The notes under the pieces were generated by a model that did not search any database, was not told where the DNA came from, and saw nothing but the letters and a program-made list of their open reading frames with translations. From Pisolithus tinctorius (lineage: Eukaryota; Basidiomycota; Agaricomycetes; Boletales; Pisolithaceae), in NCBI GenBank assembly GCA_024663395.1, contig JANFAH010000009.1, positions 1,364,001 to 1,428,000 on the forward strand: 64,000 bases of DNA, written 5' to 3'. A program made the translations under genes and the position numbers. Below, piece by piece: positions 10,473-20,561 of the stretch. Each line of letters starts with the position of its first letter. Position 1 is the first letter of the stretch.

Positions 10473-11531
10473 ATGGAAGGCATCCACGACCAACTCACCG
10501 AGCTCCGCGACACTCTCGACGCCCTTCGAGAGGAAAATTACTGGCTAAGCAACGAGCTAAGAGACGCTCAAGGAACGATCGCGACCATTGAGGGTCAGCA
10601 AAACCAGTGGAATGCACTCCCTGCCGATGTTATTCAAAGGAGGATTGAAGTGATGGCCGACCCGGGTCAGTACGCCGGTGACCGTGCCAAGTTTTCAGAA
10701 TGGTGGGTGAAGATGAAGGTCTGGGTCGTGCAGAATAGGACCGCCCTACCAACGGCCCAGGATAAATGTACTGCGGTATGGTCCCGCATGACTGGCCCTG
10801 TAGCAGGAAGGTTTGCTCAGGCCAAGTTCTCCCTCGCTATCGTCACAGGAGTGTGGCCTGACATGGCCGAGATGATAGAAGATATTGATAGGTTCTTCGC
10901 CCCTCAAACGGATGTCGAGTGGGCCAAAGCACAGATGCGCACCATGCGCCAAGGGAACTCTCGGTATGAAGAGTTCTATGCCAAGTTCGAGTCCCTCAAG
11001 GTACAGGGACGTGTTACTGACGAAACCGCCAGCTTCCTTCTGGAGAACACTGTACACCCTGCCATTGTTAAGGAAGCCCTAAGGAGGGGATATACTCAAG
11101 GCAACTATCTTCAGATGACCATCACCTTTCGAGAAGCCGCCCTTGCTAGGGATCGTTTCAAGTTACTCTACAATCACTACCCCGACGAACCCGCCCCCCG
11201 TTCCTCTTATAACCACCCCTCATACTCCCCCCGTTTCACCCCTACCAGCACTCAACCCGGTCGTGGTGCCCCTATGGAAATTGGCACTGCCTGCTTCCCT
11301 CCTCGCCCTGTCCCCTCTCACATCAAGTGCTTCGACTGTCAGGGGAACCACTACAAACGAGATTGTCCCCATGCCAAAGGAAAGGGTCCTGCTAAACCCA
11401 ACATACGGGAGGTAACACAGGAAGTACAGGAGACTGCCCTCCGTCAGATGTCGTTTGAAGAAATGCAGGCCTTCTTCTATGACAAGCAGATCAGCGAGAT
11501 GAAGAGCCAGGGAAAAGAGTTCGGCCAGTAG
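10473..11531 (+). CDS. gag: Gag capsid/nucleocapsid protein
   Basis: A 352-residue structural protein that packages element RNA into virus-like particles. The ATG at 10473 opens a heptad-rich, probably coiled-coil start (MEGIHDQLTELRDTLDALREENYWL). A retrotransposon gag/capsid region follows at about residues 60-250 (FSEWWVKMKVWV...RYEEFYAKFESL). A single zinc knuckle at C286, C289, H293 and C298 has C-X2-C-X3-H-X4-C spacing, one residue shorter than the usual CCHC box. The stop TAG is at 11529-11531; the last 49 nt overlap the pol frame. A slippery site 13 nt before the stop should send a fraction of ribosomes into pol. Confidence 0.9.
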   Translation: MEGIHDQLTELRDTLDALREENYWLSNELRDAQGTIATIEGQQNQWNALPADVIQRRIEVMADPGQYAGDRAKFSEWWVKMKVWVVQNRTALPTAQDKCTAVWSRMTGPVAGRFAQAKFSLAIVTGVWPDMAEMIEDIDRFFAPQTDVEWAKAQMRTMRQGNSRYEEFYAKFESLKVQGRVTDETASFLLENTVHPAIVKEALRRGYTQGNYLQMTITFREAALARDRFKLLYNHYPDEPAPRSSYNHPSYSPRFTPTSTQPGRGAPMEIGTACFPPRPVPSHIKCFDCQGNHYKRDCPHAKGKGPAKPNIREVTQEVQETALRQMSFEEMQAFFYDKQISEMKSQGKEFGQ

Positions 11532-14500
11532 AGGATCGGGTCTCCACTGGCTACGTATATAATAAGTTTTCTGTCTTAGGCGTTGACGATTTCTCTACCG
11601 AGCAGGATATATTTAACTCGGAGATTACTGTACCATCTGAAGAGGCGACCCCAGTGGGTGCGGCCGCAGATGTAAAACTACTGGTGCTTAATTCCTCTTG
11701 CGATAAAAATAAAAATACACCTATTCAGAAAACAAAGGAAACCCCGAAGATAAGAACAGCGGACCCAAAGGCCGAGTTGGAGTTAGAAGTAGTCTTGGAA
11801 GGACAAGAAAAGAAGTGGAATGTAAAGGTGTTGGTGGATTCAGGAGCCAACGATACCTTCCTGGACAAGAGATGGGCTGACGAAAATGACGTCCCTCTAA
11901 TCAAGCTTGGCCGACCCGTCGCTGTCCTTAATGTCGATGGCACTCCTAACGTAGCGGGAAACATCACGCATATTGCCTCCCTTGTCATGAACTACCAGGG
12001 ACACCGAGAGTCTGTCTGGGCTCAGGTCACTACGCTCGGCACCCATCCCCTCATACTCGGTTACACCTGGCTACGAAAACACAATCCAGAGGTGTGCTGG
12101 GAAACCAAGCAGGTGAAACTGTCCCGATGTCCTCGCGAATGTCATGATCTCGCCCCGAAAACAAGGGCAGAAAGGATAGCCGAAGAACGAGAGGCGCAGG
12201 ACATGGAGTACCTTTATCCAAAACTCCGCTCTACCAGAATTCGGACTGGCACTACTGAGGAGCCTGTTCCAAAGGAATACCATCAGTACCTAAAGGTCTT
12301 CTCGAAGGAAGAGTCGGAAAGGATGCCACTTCGTAAGCCGTGGGATCATGCCATTGACCTTAAAGAAACCTTCACCCCCAAACGTGGTCGCCTCATCCCA
12401 CTCTCCGTCGAGGAACAAAAGGAGGTATCGGATTTCCTCAAAGATCAGCTACGAAAAGGATACATCCGTCCCTCGAAGTCCCCTCAGACATCCCCTGTGT
12501 TCTTCGTTCCAAAGAAAGATGGGAAGAAACGTATGGTTCAGAACTACCGCTATCTCAATGAACATATGGTCAAGAACGCATACCCTCTTCCCCTCATCTC
12601 TCAGCTCGTCAATAAGCTCAAGGGCTGTAAACTCTTCACCAAGATGGATCTCCGGTGGGGATACAACAATGTCCGTGTCAAGGAAGGAGACGAATGGAAG
12701 GCCGCCTTCGTTACTCATAAAGGCGCTTACGAACCATTGGTCATGTACTTTGGCCTCTGCAACTCGCCGTCCACCTTCCAAAACATGATGAACGACATCT
12801 TCGGTGACATGGAGGACGTCCTTGTGGTTTATATTGACGACCTGATGATCTTCACAAAGACGGATGATGAAAAGGAGCATGACAGGATAGTCCTGGAGGT
12901 ACTAAGAAGGCTGGAGGAGAATGACCTCTTCGTCAAACCAGAGAAGTGCTTCTTCAAACAGAAGCAGGTAGAATTTCTGGGCATGATGGTTGGAACTGAG
13001 GGAGTCAGTATGGATGAGGGCAAGGTCAAAGCCATAACTGACTGGCCGGTTCCTACGAAGGTCCGCTCAGTACGAGCCTTCTTAGGACTGGCAAACTTCT
13101 ATTGCCGCTTCATCAAGGACTTCGCACAGATTGCTCGTCCACTCAATGACCTCACAAGGAAAGATCAACTCTGGACTTGGGGTCCACGAGAACAACAGGC
13201 CTTCGATGCTCTGAAGGCCGCCTTCACTACTGCCCCTGTCCTCGCCTTCCCGGACCAAGATAGAGAGTTTCGCCTGGAAACGGACGCCTCAGACTTTGCC
13301 ACTGGGGCCATGCTCTCTGTAAAATGTGATGATGACCTCTGGCGACCCGTCGCCTTCTACTCTCACTCCATGTCTCCCCCAGAACGAAACTACCAGGTCT
13401 TTGATAAAGAGATGCTGGCCATAATCCGTGCTCTAGAGACGTGGTGGCACTACCTTGAGGCTACCCTCTATCAGTTTGAAATCTGGACTGACCACGCAAA
13501 TCTCCAGTATTTCATGAAGGCACAGAACCTGGACCGTCGCCAGGCACGCTGGGCCCAGTACCTCTCTCGCTTCAACTACAAGCTGGTGTACAAGCCCGGG
13601 TCTTCAATGGCTAAGGCTGATGCCCTTTCTAGGAGAGAGGATCATGAGCCGAAAGGGTCAGATAATCAGGGGGTCATGTTGCTCGATCCCTCCAGGGTAG
13701 CAGCTACCTTGGTGGTGGGAGAGGACACTGACCTTGTTGTCGCCCTGAAGTCTGCCTCCTCGGTAACGCCGCAACCGGAAGGTTCTGTCCTCACAGAGGG
13801 GTTGTACGTTTGTCAAGGGAAGGTTTATGTCCCACCTGCTGTCAGGATGCACTGCCTTGAAAAACATCACGACACCCTGGTTGCAGGACACCCTGGTTGG
13901 AAAAAGACCCTGGAACTCGTTTCCCGTAACTATGTCTGGCCGGGAATGACAGCCACTGTTAGAGACTATGTCTCAGCATGTCATCGTTGCCAGATGGCTA
14001 AAAGTTCTAGGACCCCTCCTGCAGGAAAGCTCCTTCCAAATCCTGTCCCAGAACACCCCTGGACCAATATCTCGGTTGACTTCATGGAGTTACCAGAGGC
14101 ACAGGGCTTCGACAACGTCATGGTGGTGGTGGACAGGTTTTCAAAGGAGGTGGTCTTTGCTCCCACTAGCAAGGAGGTTTCCTCCCTCCAAACAGCAGAA
14201 CTCTTCTGGGATCACGTGTGGACTCAGCATGGGTTACCTGCCTCCGTTATCTCTGATCGGGGCCCTCAGTTTGCCAGTGCGTTCACCACTGACCTTTGCA
14301 AAATGCTCGGGGTCAGGCCCAAGCTCTCCACCGCCTTCCATCCCCAGACAGATGGCCAGACGGAACGCCTTAACCAAGATCTGCAGCAATATCTCCGCCT
14401 CTTTGTCAACGACTGGCAGGGTTCCTGGCCTTCTTGGCTCAAGGTTGCCCAGTTCTCCTATAATAACAAGCGGCAGGAGTCTACTGGCAGAAGCCCCTTC

Positions 14501-15217
14501 TCAGTTACTCGTTCTTACACCCCCAAGATGGGCGTGGAACCCTTCCTTTCCAAAGCAGAGGCAGCCACAGATCACGCTGTTGACCTCGCTAAGGTTTTGG
14601 AGGACACAAAGAAGGCTTTGGACAAAGCTGCAGAACGAATGAAGGTGTCTGCAGATGCGTCTCGCTCTGACGCCCCCTCCTACTCAGTTGGTGACATGGT
14701 TTGGCTGGAAACCTCCCGCATCTCCCTCTCTGGTCGCCCCTCCAGGAAACTCACGGAACGCTGGATCGGTCCTTACAAGGTTGTTTCGTTAAAACCCAAT
14801 GCGGTAGAATTGAAACTCCCAAAGACCCTCAAAATCCACCCGGTCGTTAATGTTTCTCGGGTAAAACCGTACAAAGGACCTTTGGAGGGCCAAACTGTCA
14901 CTCACCCAGGACCGGTGGTAGGGCACGAGGGCAACGAGGAGTTCGAGGTAGACTATGTCGCCGACTCTCGCCTAAAGCGGAACAGGCTTGAATACCTCGT
15001 CCATTGGAGGGGCTACCATGATGAGGATCGCACTTGGGAACCTGAGTCCGCCCTAAAGTCTGCCCCTGGCACCGTCAAAGACTTCCACCATCGTAACCCC
15101 TCTGCCCCCCGGAAACTCCGTGGCATGGACTCTTCTCTCTTTTCCTCCCTCTTCAAGCCTCTGGAGAACTTTACTGACACTGTTCCTACCTTCAATCGCC
15201 TGGAAGTCGATTTCTAA
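11483..15217 (+). CDS. pol: Pol polyprotein: protease, RT, RNase H, integrase, chromodomain
   Basis: Open from 11483 to the TAA at 15215-15217, in the -1 frame relative to gag. It is expressed by frameshifting at 11510-11516 and lacks an obvious own ATG. Aspartic protease motif DSGA at 11837-11848. Reverse transcriptase with YIDD at 12830-12841. RNase H (LETDASDFATG, DKEMLAI, WTDHANLQYF) about 13270-13530. Integrase zinc site (H...H, C-X2-C) about 13860-14000. Catalytic D at 14078, D at 14255 and E at 14363 (DD35E). GPY/F-like module (RWIGPYKVV) about 14760. C-terminal chromodomain (YLVHWRGYHDEDRTWEPE) about 14940-15100, which probably directs integration to particular chromatin. All catalytic residues are present and no stop interrupts it, so it may be active. 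Confidence 0.93.
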   Translation, partial: QADQRDEEPGKRVRPVEDRVSTGYVYNKFSVLGVDDFSTEQDIFNSEITVPSEEATPVGAAADVKLLVLNSSCDKNKNTPIQKTKETPKIRTADPKAELELEVVLEGQEKKWNVKVLVDSGANDTFLDKRWADENDVPLIKLGRPVAVLNVDGTPNVAGNITHIASLVMNYQGHRESVWAQVTTLGTHPLILGYTWLRKHNPEVCWETKQVKLSRCPRECHDLAPKTRAERIAEEREAQDMEYLYPKLRSTRIRTGTTEEPVPKEYHQYLKVFSKEESERMPLRKPWDHAIDLKETFTPKRGRLIPLSVEEQKEVSDFLKDQLRKGYIRPSKSPQTSPVFFVPKKDGKKRMVQNYRYLNEHMVKNAYPLPLISQLVNKLKGCKLFTKMDLRWGYNNVRVKEGDEWKAAFVTHKGAYEPLVMYFGLCNSPSTFQNMMNDIFGDMEDVLVVYIDDLMIFTKTDDEKEHDRIVLEVLRRLEENDLFVKPEKCFFKQKQVEFLGMMVGTEGVSMDEGKVKAITDWPVPTKVRSVRAFLGLANFYCRFIKDFAQIARPLNDLTRKDQLWTWGPREQQAFDALKAAFTTAPVLAFPDQDREFRLETDASDFATGAMLSVKCDDDLWRPVAFYSHSMSPPERNYQVFDKEMLAIIRALETWWHYLEATLYQFEIWTDHANLQYFMKAQNLDRRQARWAQYLSRFNYKLVYKPGSSMAKADALSRREDHEPKGSDNQGVMLLDPSRVAATLVVGEDTDLVVALKSASSVTPQPEGSVLTEGLYVCQGKVYVPPAVRMHCLEKHHDTLVAGHPGWKKTLELVSRNYVWPGMTATVRDYVSACHRCQMAKSSRTPPAGKLLPNPVPEHPWTNISVDFMELPEAQGFDNVMVVVDRFSKEVVFAPTSKEVSSLQTAELFWDHVWTQHGLPASVISDRGPQFASAFTTDLCKMLGVRPKLSTAFHPQTDGQTERLNQDLQQYLRLFVNDWQGSWPSWLKVAQFSYNNKRQESTGRSPFSVTRSYTPKMGVEPFLSKAEAATDHAVDLAKVLEDTKKALDKAAERMKVSADASRSDAPSYSVGDMVWLETSRISLSGRPSRKLTERWIGPYKVVSLKPNAVELKLPKTLKIHPVVNVSRVKPYKGPLEGQTVTHPGPVVGHEGNEEFEVDYVADSRLKRNRLEYLVHWRGYHDEDRTWEPESALKSAPGTVKDFHHRNPSAPRKLRGMDSSLFSSLFKPLENFTDTVPTFNRLEVDF
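11510..11551 (+). promoter_or_regulatory. -1 ribosomal frameshift signal, gag to pol
   Basis: The slippery heptamer GGGAAAA (11510-11516) is in the right phase for gag (G GGA AAA). A 7-nt spacer follows, then a stem of GCCAGT (11524-11529) with ACTGGC (11546-11551), extended by AGA/TCT across a two-base bulge. Slipping back one base enters the pol frame, which opens at 11483. Confidence 0.75.
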
Positions 15218-15228
15218 GGAGGGGATAG
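15216..15228 (+). promoter_or_regulatory. Polypurine tract
   Basis: The purine run AAGGAGGGGATAG directly before the 3' LTR is the expected plus-strand primer for reverse transcription. It overlaps the pol stop codon. Confidence 0.8.
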
Positions 15229-15623
15229 TGTTACGATACGTACTCTTTCTCCTTTCTTCTCTTTTCTTTTCATCTTATCTAATCTTTCCATCTTATCTTA
15301 TCTCTCGGACTCGGCCCGGGCTCCGGTCTAGGCCTCGCCTCACCTCCGCCGTGCCTTCTCCTTCTAGTACGTTCTGCTCCACTATGATATCATTATGACA
15401 TCACTGTGATGTCACGAACCTCGTGTACGCCTCACCATAGCCTCATGTGCCATAGTATAAGTATCGTTGCTCAATCACCCAACTAGCTCTAAGCTAGTTC
15501 ATTTGGGTCTTCGAGTCCTAAAGTCGTCTGCTTCTAAGCCACTTCCCTCTCTTTCTCTTTGCTCTTCTTTGTTGGTTCTTGGTGCGAACCTACAACAAAT
15601 CCTGTTGTTTAGGTCTCGTCACA
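15229..15623 (+). repeat. 3' LTR of the young gypsy element
   Basis: A 395-bp copy of 9770-10164 with two transitions at CpG sites. It is followed by GTCAA (15624-15628), the second half of the target duplication. Confidence 0.93.
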
Positions 15624-15628
15624 GTCAA

Positions 15629-16055
15629 TGGATGGATTGAAGTGGGTGAGCCAGTTGTGTCCTAATACCAGCAAGCATGAAGAATCCAATGGAGTAACAT
15701 AAAATGAAATGGAGTTGACATCACCAGAGGGAAAGCAGAGGGAAAGATCTACTTCTTGGGAAATGACAGCATTTGTACTACCATCAAACAAGTGGAGCAG
15801 AACTGGCAGAGAAATGGAGGAAACAGGAATAGCATACTTTTTGATTATGGACAGGTCTACGAAACAATGAGAAGAGCTGGAATTGATCAATGCAAAAACA
15901 GTATCAACAGAATAATCAAGAAGAGTTACAGACAGAAGTAAAGAGTTTGGACTAGAGAGAGCAGACACATTGAGTCAGATGTCTGGTTGTGCACAGTTGG
16001 GATCAATGCTTCCTCCAGGCTGTGCAAGCTCCCTGGAGGAGTGGACTAATTTTTT
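15629..16055 (-). pseudogene. pol of gypsy A copy 1, 5' part (linker and protease)
   Basis: Minus-strand reading from the frameshift site (16049-16055) through a linker (SSRELAQPGGSIDPNCAQPDI) to the protease motif. The usual D[ST]G is replaced by NSSSSHCF, with the catalytic Asp now Asn. It continues at 9764 after removal of the young gypsy element. Confidence 0.8.
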
Positions 16056-17131
16056 GGCTCTGCCTTCTCCACAGGTGGAGGAGGTGGAGTTCCAGCCATA
16101 GCTGCATGGGCTTTGGCTGTGCAAGAGGTAGACTTGGGACAGTCCTTGGCAGAGTGGCCAGCCTTGCCACAGAAGAGGCAGAGGTTGTTTTTCATCCTGT
16201 GCAGTCATTCAGTGGAGGTGAGTTTGCCATCCTTGCCCAGAAGATGGGCAATGTTGGACTTGGGCAGGTCTTTCTGTTTGCCCTTTCCCTTGGCATCAGA
16301 CTTTGGAGTGTAGGTGGAGGACATCAATTTAGACTTGTTGTCAGAGCTGGAGGACTGCAACTTGTCAGTGGTGGACTTGGTGGTGTGTGAGATCTCCACT
16401 TTATGCTCCCAGTAGCATGCATCAATGGTCTGAGCAAGTTCATGGAGTTGTGTGAGGGTAGAAGGTTTTCTGACATGAGCAATCTCATCCTTGATGTGGT
16501 CTGGAAGTCTGCTATAGAAGTGGTGGCAGAGTGCACCGACACTGTAGTCCTTAACCTGTGAAGCCCAGTGATTGAACACCATGACATATTTGGTAATTCA
16601 AGAGCCATCCTTCATAGTAAGATTCTCAAGTTGTTGGATGGCATCCACTATGGCATCATGCAGACCAAAGTTAGTTGTGAGCTCTTGTAAGAACTTGTGA
16701 TAGTTGTCCATCCAGAGTGGGCAGTCATAATTTTTGGGATTTAGTAGGTCTGGCTCAAACCAAGCCAGAGCCATACCCTTCAAGTAGGACTGAGTGAAGG
16801 TTACCTTTGCTCTGTTGGAGAAGAATGCACAGGGGTGGTCTTGAAAGCTCAGCTTGCATTGTATGAGGAACTTGCAGAGTTTCTTAGGGTCAGAGCCATC
16901 AAAGGTGTCAGGCTTGTGGACTTTGGTTTTCAGAGTGGAGTCCCCAGTGTGCAAACTAGGCTGTGCAAGTGCATGGACAGCTCTAGCAAGAGCTATGAGG
17001 GGATCCTCTGGCAGCTCAGCTGGGTCTTTGGGGATAACCCCATCACTGCTGCCCCCACTGTCAGGATCACCATCAGGATCATCAGGGTTGGGGTCAGGTC
17101 CATCATCTCGATTATGAGGAGATGGAGTATG

Positions 17132-18092
17132 TGTCATATCCATGACTCTCAGACTCAATCCCAGTCCAGTCCGGACCCCTAGCCCCTAACTCTGGTCAAG
17201 TCCAGTCCTAGTCCAGCCTAGAAAACCTAACCCTGGCCTAGAGAACACAACTCCACTCCTAGATAACCCAACTCAGGCCTAGGTAACTCAAGTCCAGTCT
17301 TTTACCCCTATCTCCAGTCCATTCCAACCTCCTGGCCTTGTGCTGCTTCACCCCAGTCCTCCCAGGTCCATGTCTGGGTCACCCAGACATAACTCCAGTC
17401 TGTTTTCCTTGTTTGTACTATATTTAGTCTAGTCCCCTTTGCTGATCTTTGCTTACTGTACAAACCTGTGTCCAACTCTGGTTATGCTGGTCACCTGGAC
17501 TTTGATTATTAGCCTCAGCACAGCCCCTATGGCTGTCCACACTCTTGCTAATCTTCTTGCTAATAGCTTATTAACAAGTCTGGCTCTATGTTCATTATCC
17601 CAGACTGGCCTCATGTATTTAACCCATGTACATACTTTGTAGCACCTCAGTCAAAATATCAACTTAGTATTACCCTCAACTCCATGTTACCCCTCAAGAC
17701 TACTCTATAGCTAAAGCCAAGCCTTAAGCTATCCCCAGCCCCTGTCCTGGACCTCTCCCTGGCTTGCATAAGGGTACAGCACATAAGCTGAGACCAAGGG
17801 AGGTAGATCCAACCCTGGACCAGCTTCCCCCTGTGTGCACCCCAAGACTGGTCAGTTTCCCACACTACCAGTCTTGTTCCTGCACTCCTGGCCTTAAGTC
17901 CAGTCCTCCAGACTTAACCCCTGACCTCTGGCCTTAACTCCAGTCCAACTGGACTTGGCCCCTGTCTCCCAGCCTTGACTCTGGCCAACTGGACTTAACC
18001 CCTGTCTCCTGGACTTGACTCTGGCCACCCAGACTAGCCCCTGTCACCTGGTCTTGAAGCCTGGTCACCTGAGGGTAAACCTGTACTTAACA
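17132..18092 (-). repeat. Solo LTR, family C (961 bp)
   Basis: On the minus strand it begins TGTTAAGTAC and ends GGATATGACA. It is flanked by the 5-bp duplication GTATG (17127-17131 and 18093-18097) and interrupts gag of gypsy A copy 1. Internal tandem-like repeats of about 36-40 bp at 17880-18060 are built on GTCTCCTGGACTTGACTCTGGCC-type units. A related, CpG-rich solo LTR starting TGTTAAGTACGAGG lies at 57570-58095. No coding region. Confidence 0.8.
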
Positions 18093-18217
18093 GTATGGAA
18101 GGTTGTCAGGTGGAGGTTGGAGCAACCAGCTTGTGAGGTGCTGTTGCCTTCTGCACAAGAGTGGTGTTGAGCAAAGAAGGATTGAAACTGTTCAACAATG
18201 GAAGGGAGTTGATGTAG

Positions 18218-20433
18218 TGTGAGTCAAAGTGTGGAAAGGTGGTGAAAACCAACCAAAACCAACACCAAAGACAAATATGAGTGAGTGGTGGTTTACCTCC
18301 ATGGAACCTGGAGGGCAGAGAAACCTAAAGTGGGGGAAATTTCAATGGCAGGTGCTCCTAGCACAAGTTGACGACAAGTTACACAGGAGTAGACAAGTGA
18401 GTGATGACTGGACAGGGGATGCTGAACAGAGTGAAGGTGTTCAGCTGAAAGGACTTCTGGAATGATGGACCTTGATAAAACATGCTCCTGGCACAAGTCA
18501 ATGACAAGTTATGCAGGAGTGGATGGATGACTAAGCAAAAGGTTGCTGACTAAGCACTGATGATACTGCTGATGATGAATAGAGGTAGATAGACCCTTGA
18601 TGGAGCCTCAACTACCAAGGATGATGGATGGTGACAGATAGACTCTTCTGAATGAGCCTCAACTGTCGATGATAAGTTATGCACTGAGAGAGCTGAACTG
18701 ACTTCTGGACTGCTTGTGGATTGCTTGTGGGGTGTAGCTAAGTACACGGGGGTTTATATACCGTGGGGGGAGTGCAGCTTGTGACAAACAAGGCACAAAT
18801 GCTTGGTAAGTAATGAGTAAGGACTGAGTAATCATGATGAGTAAGCAAGAAATGAAAAGTAAGCAAGCAAAGAAGATTAGTAAGTATTGGCAACAAATGG
18901 ATCAAGGACAGTCAAAATATCACAGAATGAGTCAAATGGAGTCAGAAACTGAGTAAGTGCACTGATATCACATTAGGGGGTGGCAATGCAAGTCAGATCT
19001 CAGCAGAGACATCTCTAGATCCAAAGATGGCATGACAGATGGATCATGTTTCCAGATAGGGAAGTATTAATTCCAGAATTGAAGGGCATGAATCAGACAT
19101 CAAAGGGGGCTAGGGCATTGTAGGGAATGTAATTTCCCTACTAGGGGATTTGCTTTATTTTGTTTGTTTTATTTGGTTTTCATTCTAAGTGTTTTTCTGT
19201 TAGTGGTACTTAGAATTTCGCATTTTTGGTTGCTTAGTCAGCAGCAGTGCTACTTGTGTATGGTTTTTTCCTTTAGAAAAAAGGAGATGAGTTACCCTAA
19301 GATGAGAGATGATATTGAGCAGGTCATTTCCCTGCACCCAGACAGCCATAGAAGCCCTCAGATGTCCCCTCTACCCTCACCCAGGCTATAGAAGCCCCTC
19401 TGGCCTTACTCACTCCCCTCAGATATCACTACCCAGTCTTCCCATCTTGTTAATCTATTTTCCTACAGTGTTGGGGGTCTGTGGGGCAATGGGAGCATAA
19501 GTGATCACATCTCCCACCCTTTCATCCTCTCAGTGAAGTTAACAAAAGCTTCATGGACAGGGCTCTGAAGGAGGGGGAGGAGAAGGGGGGACATCTTCTG
19601 CTGGATCTTGCAGTAAGAAGGCAAGATGCATGTCATACTTGTCATGGATGTGATCAGGGAGGCTGGAGAACAGTAGACCATGCTGCAGCTGTCACAATGT
19701 GGGAAGAATGATGGATGAGATTGGAATAAAGATGGTGCAGGGAGCAGGGAGGAACAATCCATATGCTTCATCAACCAGGGAGACTGAAACAACCACATAA
19801 GACCTTTCTAACTGAGTGACAGACCTGAGGTGACCAAAGAACATCCTTCTGGAAGTCATACTGACAAGGAGAACATGCTGACCAAGCTGCATGGGATGGG
19901 ACAGGGCTGACAATGATGGGATGAACCAGGGGGCTTCAGGACAGAAGCTGGTGGGAATGCCTGGCAGATATACATAGCCACTGTCTCTGGCAAATGAGAC
20001 AAGCATGATGATTGACAAAGAGGTGGCCATGATTGATGGACTTAGCAAAATGAGTGTCTGATGGATGGAGTGCTGTAGAAATGCATAGGGTGTGAGGATC
20101 CTCTCCAAATTTGGAAGGCAGAATTGTGTGGCTGAGCACTTTAAATGAGTGTGAGAACAGAGTTGATATCTTTGGAAATGGTGGAGATATGATGAAAACT
20201 GGAATGCCATACATGGGCGCTAAAAACTTTTAATGCATGCTTGACTCGCTTCCTTTTTTCTCTTCAGCACTGATGACTCATTCTTGTATGAAGGATGACT
20301 GCTCATGTCCAGCAGTCTTTCTATGCATGAGGCCTTTAGTCTTCATCTGCATGGCATGGGTGCTGTGTGCAACTCATGATGAGTTAGGCAGAGTCAGCTG
20401 TAACCATGTCCACAACACCTTTGGTGTGTGAAA
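18218..20433 (-). repeat. Solo-LTR-like unit, family B copy A
   Basis: Ends are TGTGAGTCAAAG on the left and GTGTGAAA on the right (consensus GTGTGACA). It is flanked by the 4-bp near-duplication GTAG/GTGG (18214-18217 and 20434-20437). It matches 31932-33765 and 46672-48509 over its length, apart from a 349-bp insertion at 19119-19467. On the minus strand it starts TGTCACAC-like, has a TATATAAA box near 18757-18764, and ends GACTCACA, so it looks like a long LTR (about 1.83 kb) without internal region. It inserted in gag of gypsy A copy 1. Confidence 0.75.
19119..19467. mobile_element. Small insertion within family B copy A (solo LTR or MITE)
   Basis: 349 bp absent from both other full family B copies at this point. 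It begins TGTAGGG and ends CCTACA. The flanks GCAT and GTGT can be read as a 4-bp duplication GCGT whose CpG decayed on opposite strands in the two copies. It has no coding content. The TG...CA ends allow either a short solo LTR or a MITE. Confidence 0.6.
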
Positions 20434-20561
20434 GTGGATTAGCTAGCACTATAGCAAGGTTCTCAGTGACCTCTCCTTGGGATTGAGCTCAAGTTCTCAT
20501 AACAGTGTAAGTTTTTTGGAAGACAGAAAATGAGATTGTACAAGTGTTAGTATGAATATAC

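Larger units (their letters stand above)
9770..15623 (+). mobile_element. Young, apparently intact Ty3/gypsy chromovirus-type retrotransposon
   Basis: A complete 5,854-bp element with two 395-bp LTRs that differ at only two sites, both CpG transitions (TCG/TTG and CCG/CCA). It is flanked by the 5-bp duplication GTCAA (9765-9769 and 15624-15628). Gag and pol are open throughout and joined by a -1 frameshift signal. It inserted in the pol gene of gypsy A copy 1, in opposite orientation. CpG is frequent inside it and almost absent in the sequence on both sides, marking a recent insertion. Confidence 0.95.
16046..20500 (-). pseudogene. gag of gypsy A copy 1 (split by two LTR insertions)
   Basis: The gene starts at the ATG at 20498-20500 and continues 18217-18098 and 17131-16046, with stop TAG at 16046-16048. 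The separating segments are the family B unit and a solo LTR. The capsid region (FLIQCKLSFQDHPCAFFSNRAKVTFTQSYLKGMALAWFEPDLLN) is followed by a degraded zinc knuckle (LPLLWQGWPLCQGL in one frame). The frame is broken by CGA-derived stops. Alignment with copy 2 (37128-38399) fixes the start. Confidence 0.82.

Noticed and set aside
12348..12788. Additional open frames inside the young gypsy pol
   Set aside because: Alternative-frame shadows of RT; no separate motif.
19692..20210. Minus-strand protein gene in family B copy A
   Set aside because: It lies upstream of the promoter-like box in an LTR-like unit, and parallel readings in other copies can follow from sequence identity alone. Kept as a finding, not as a gene.
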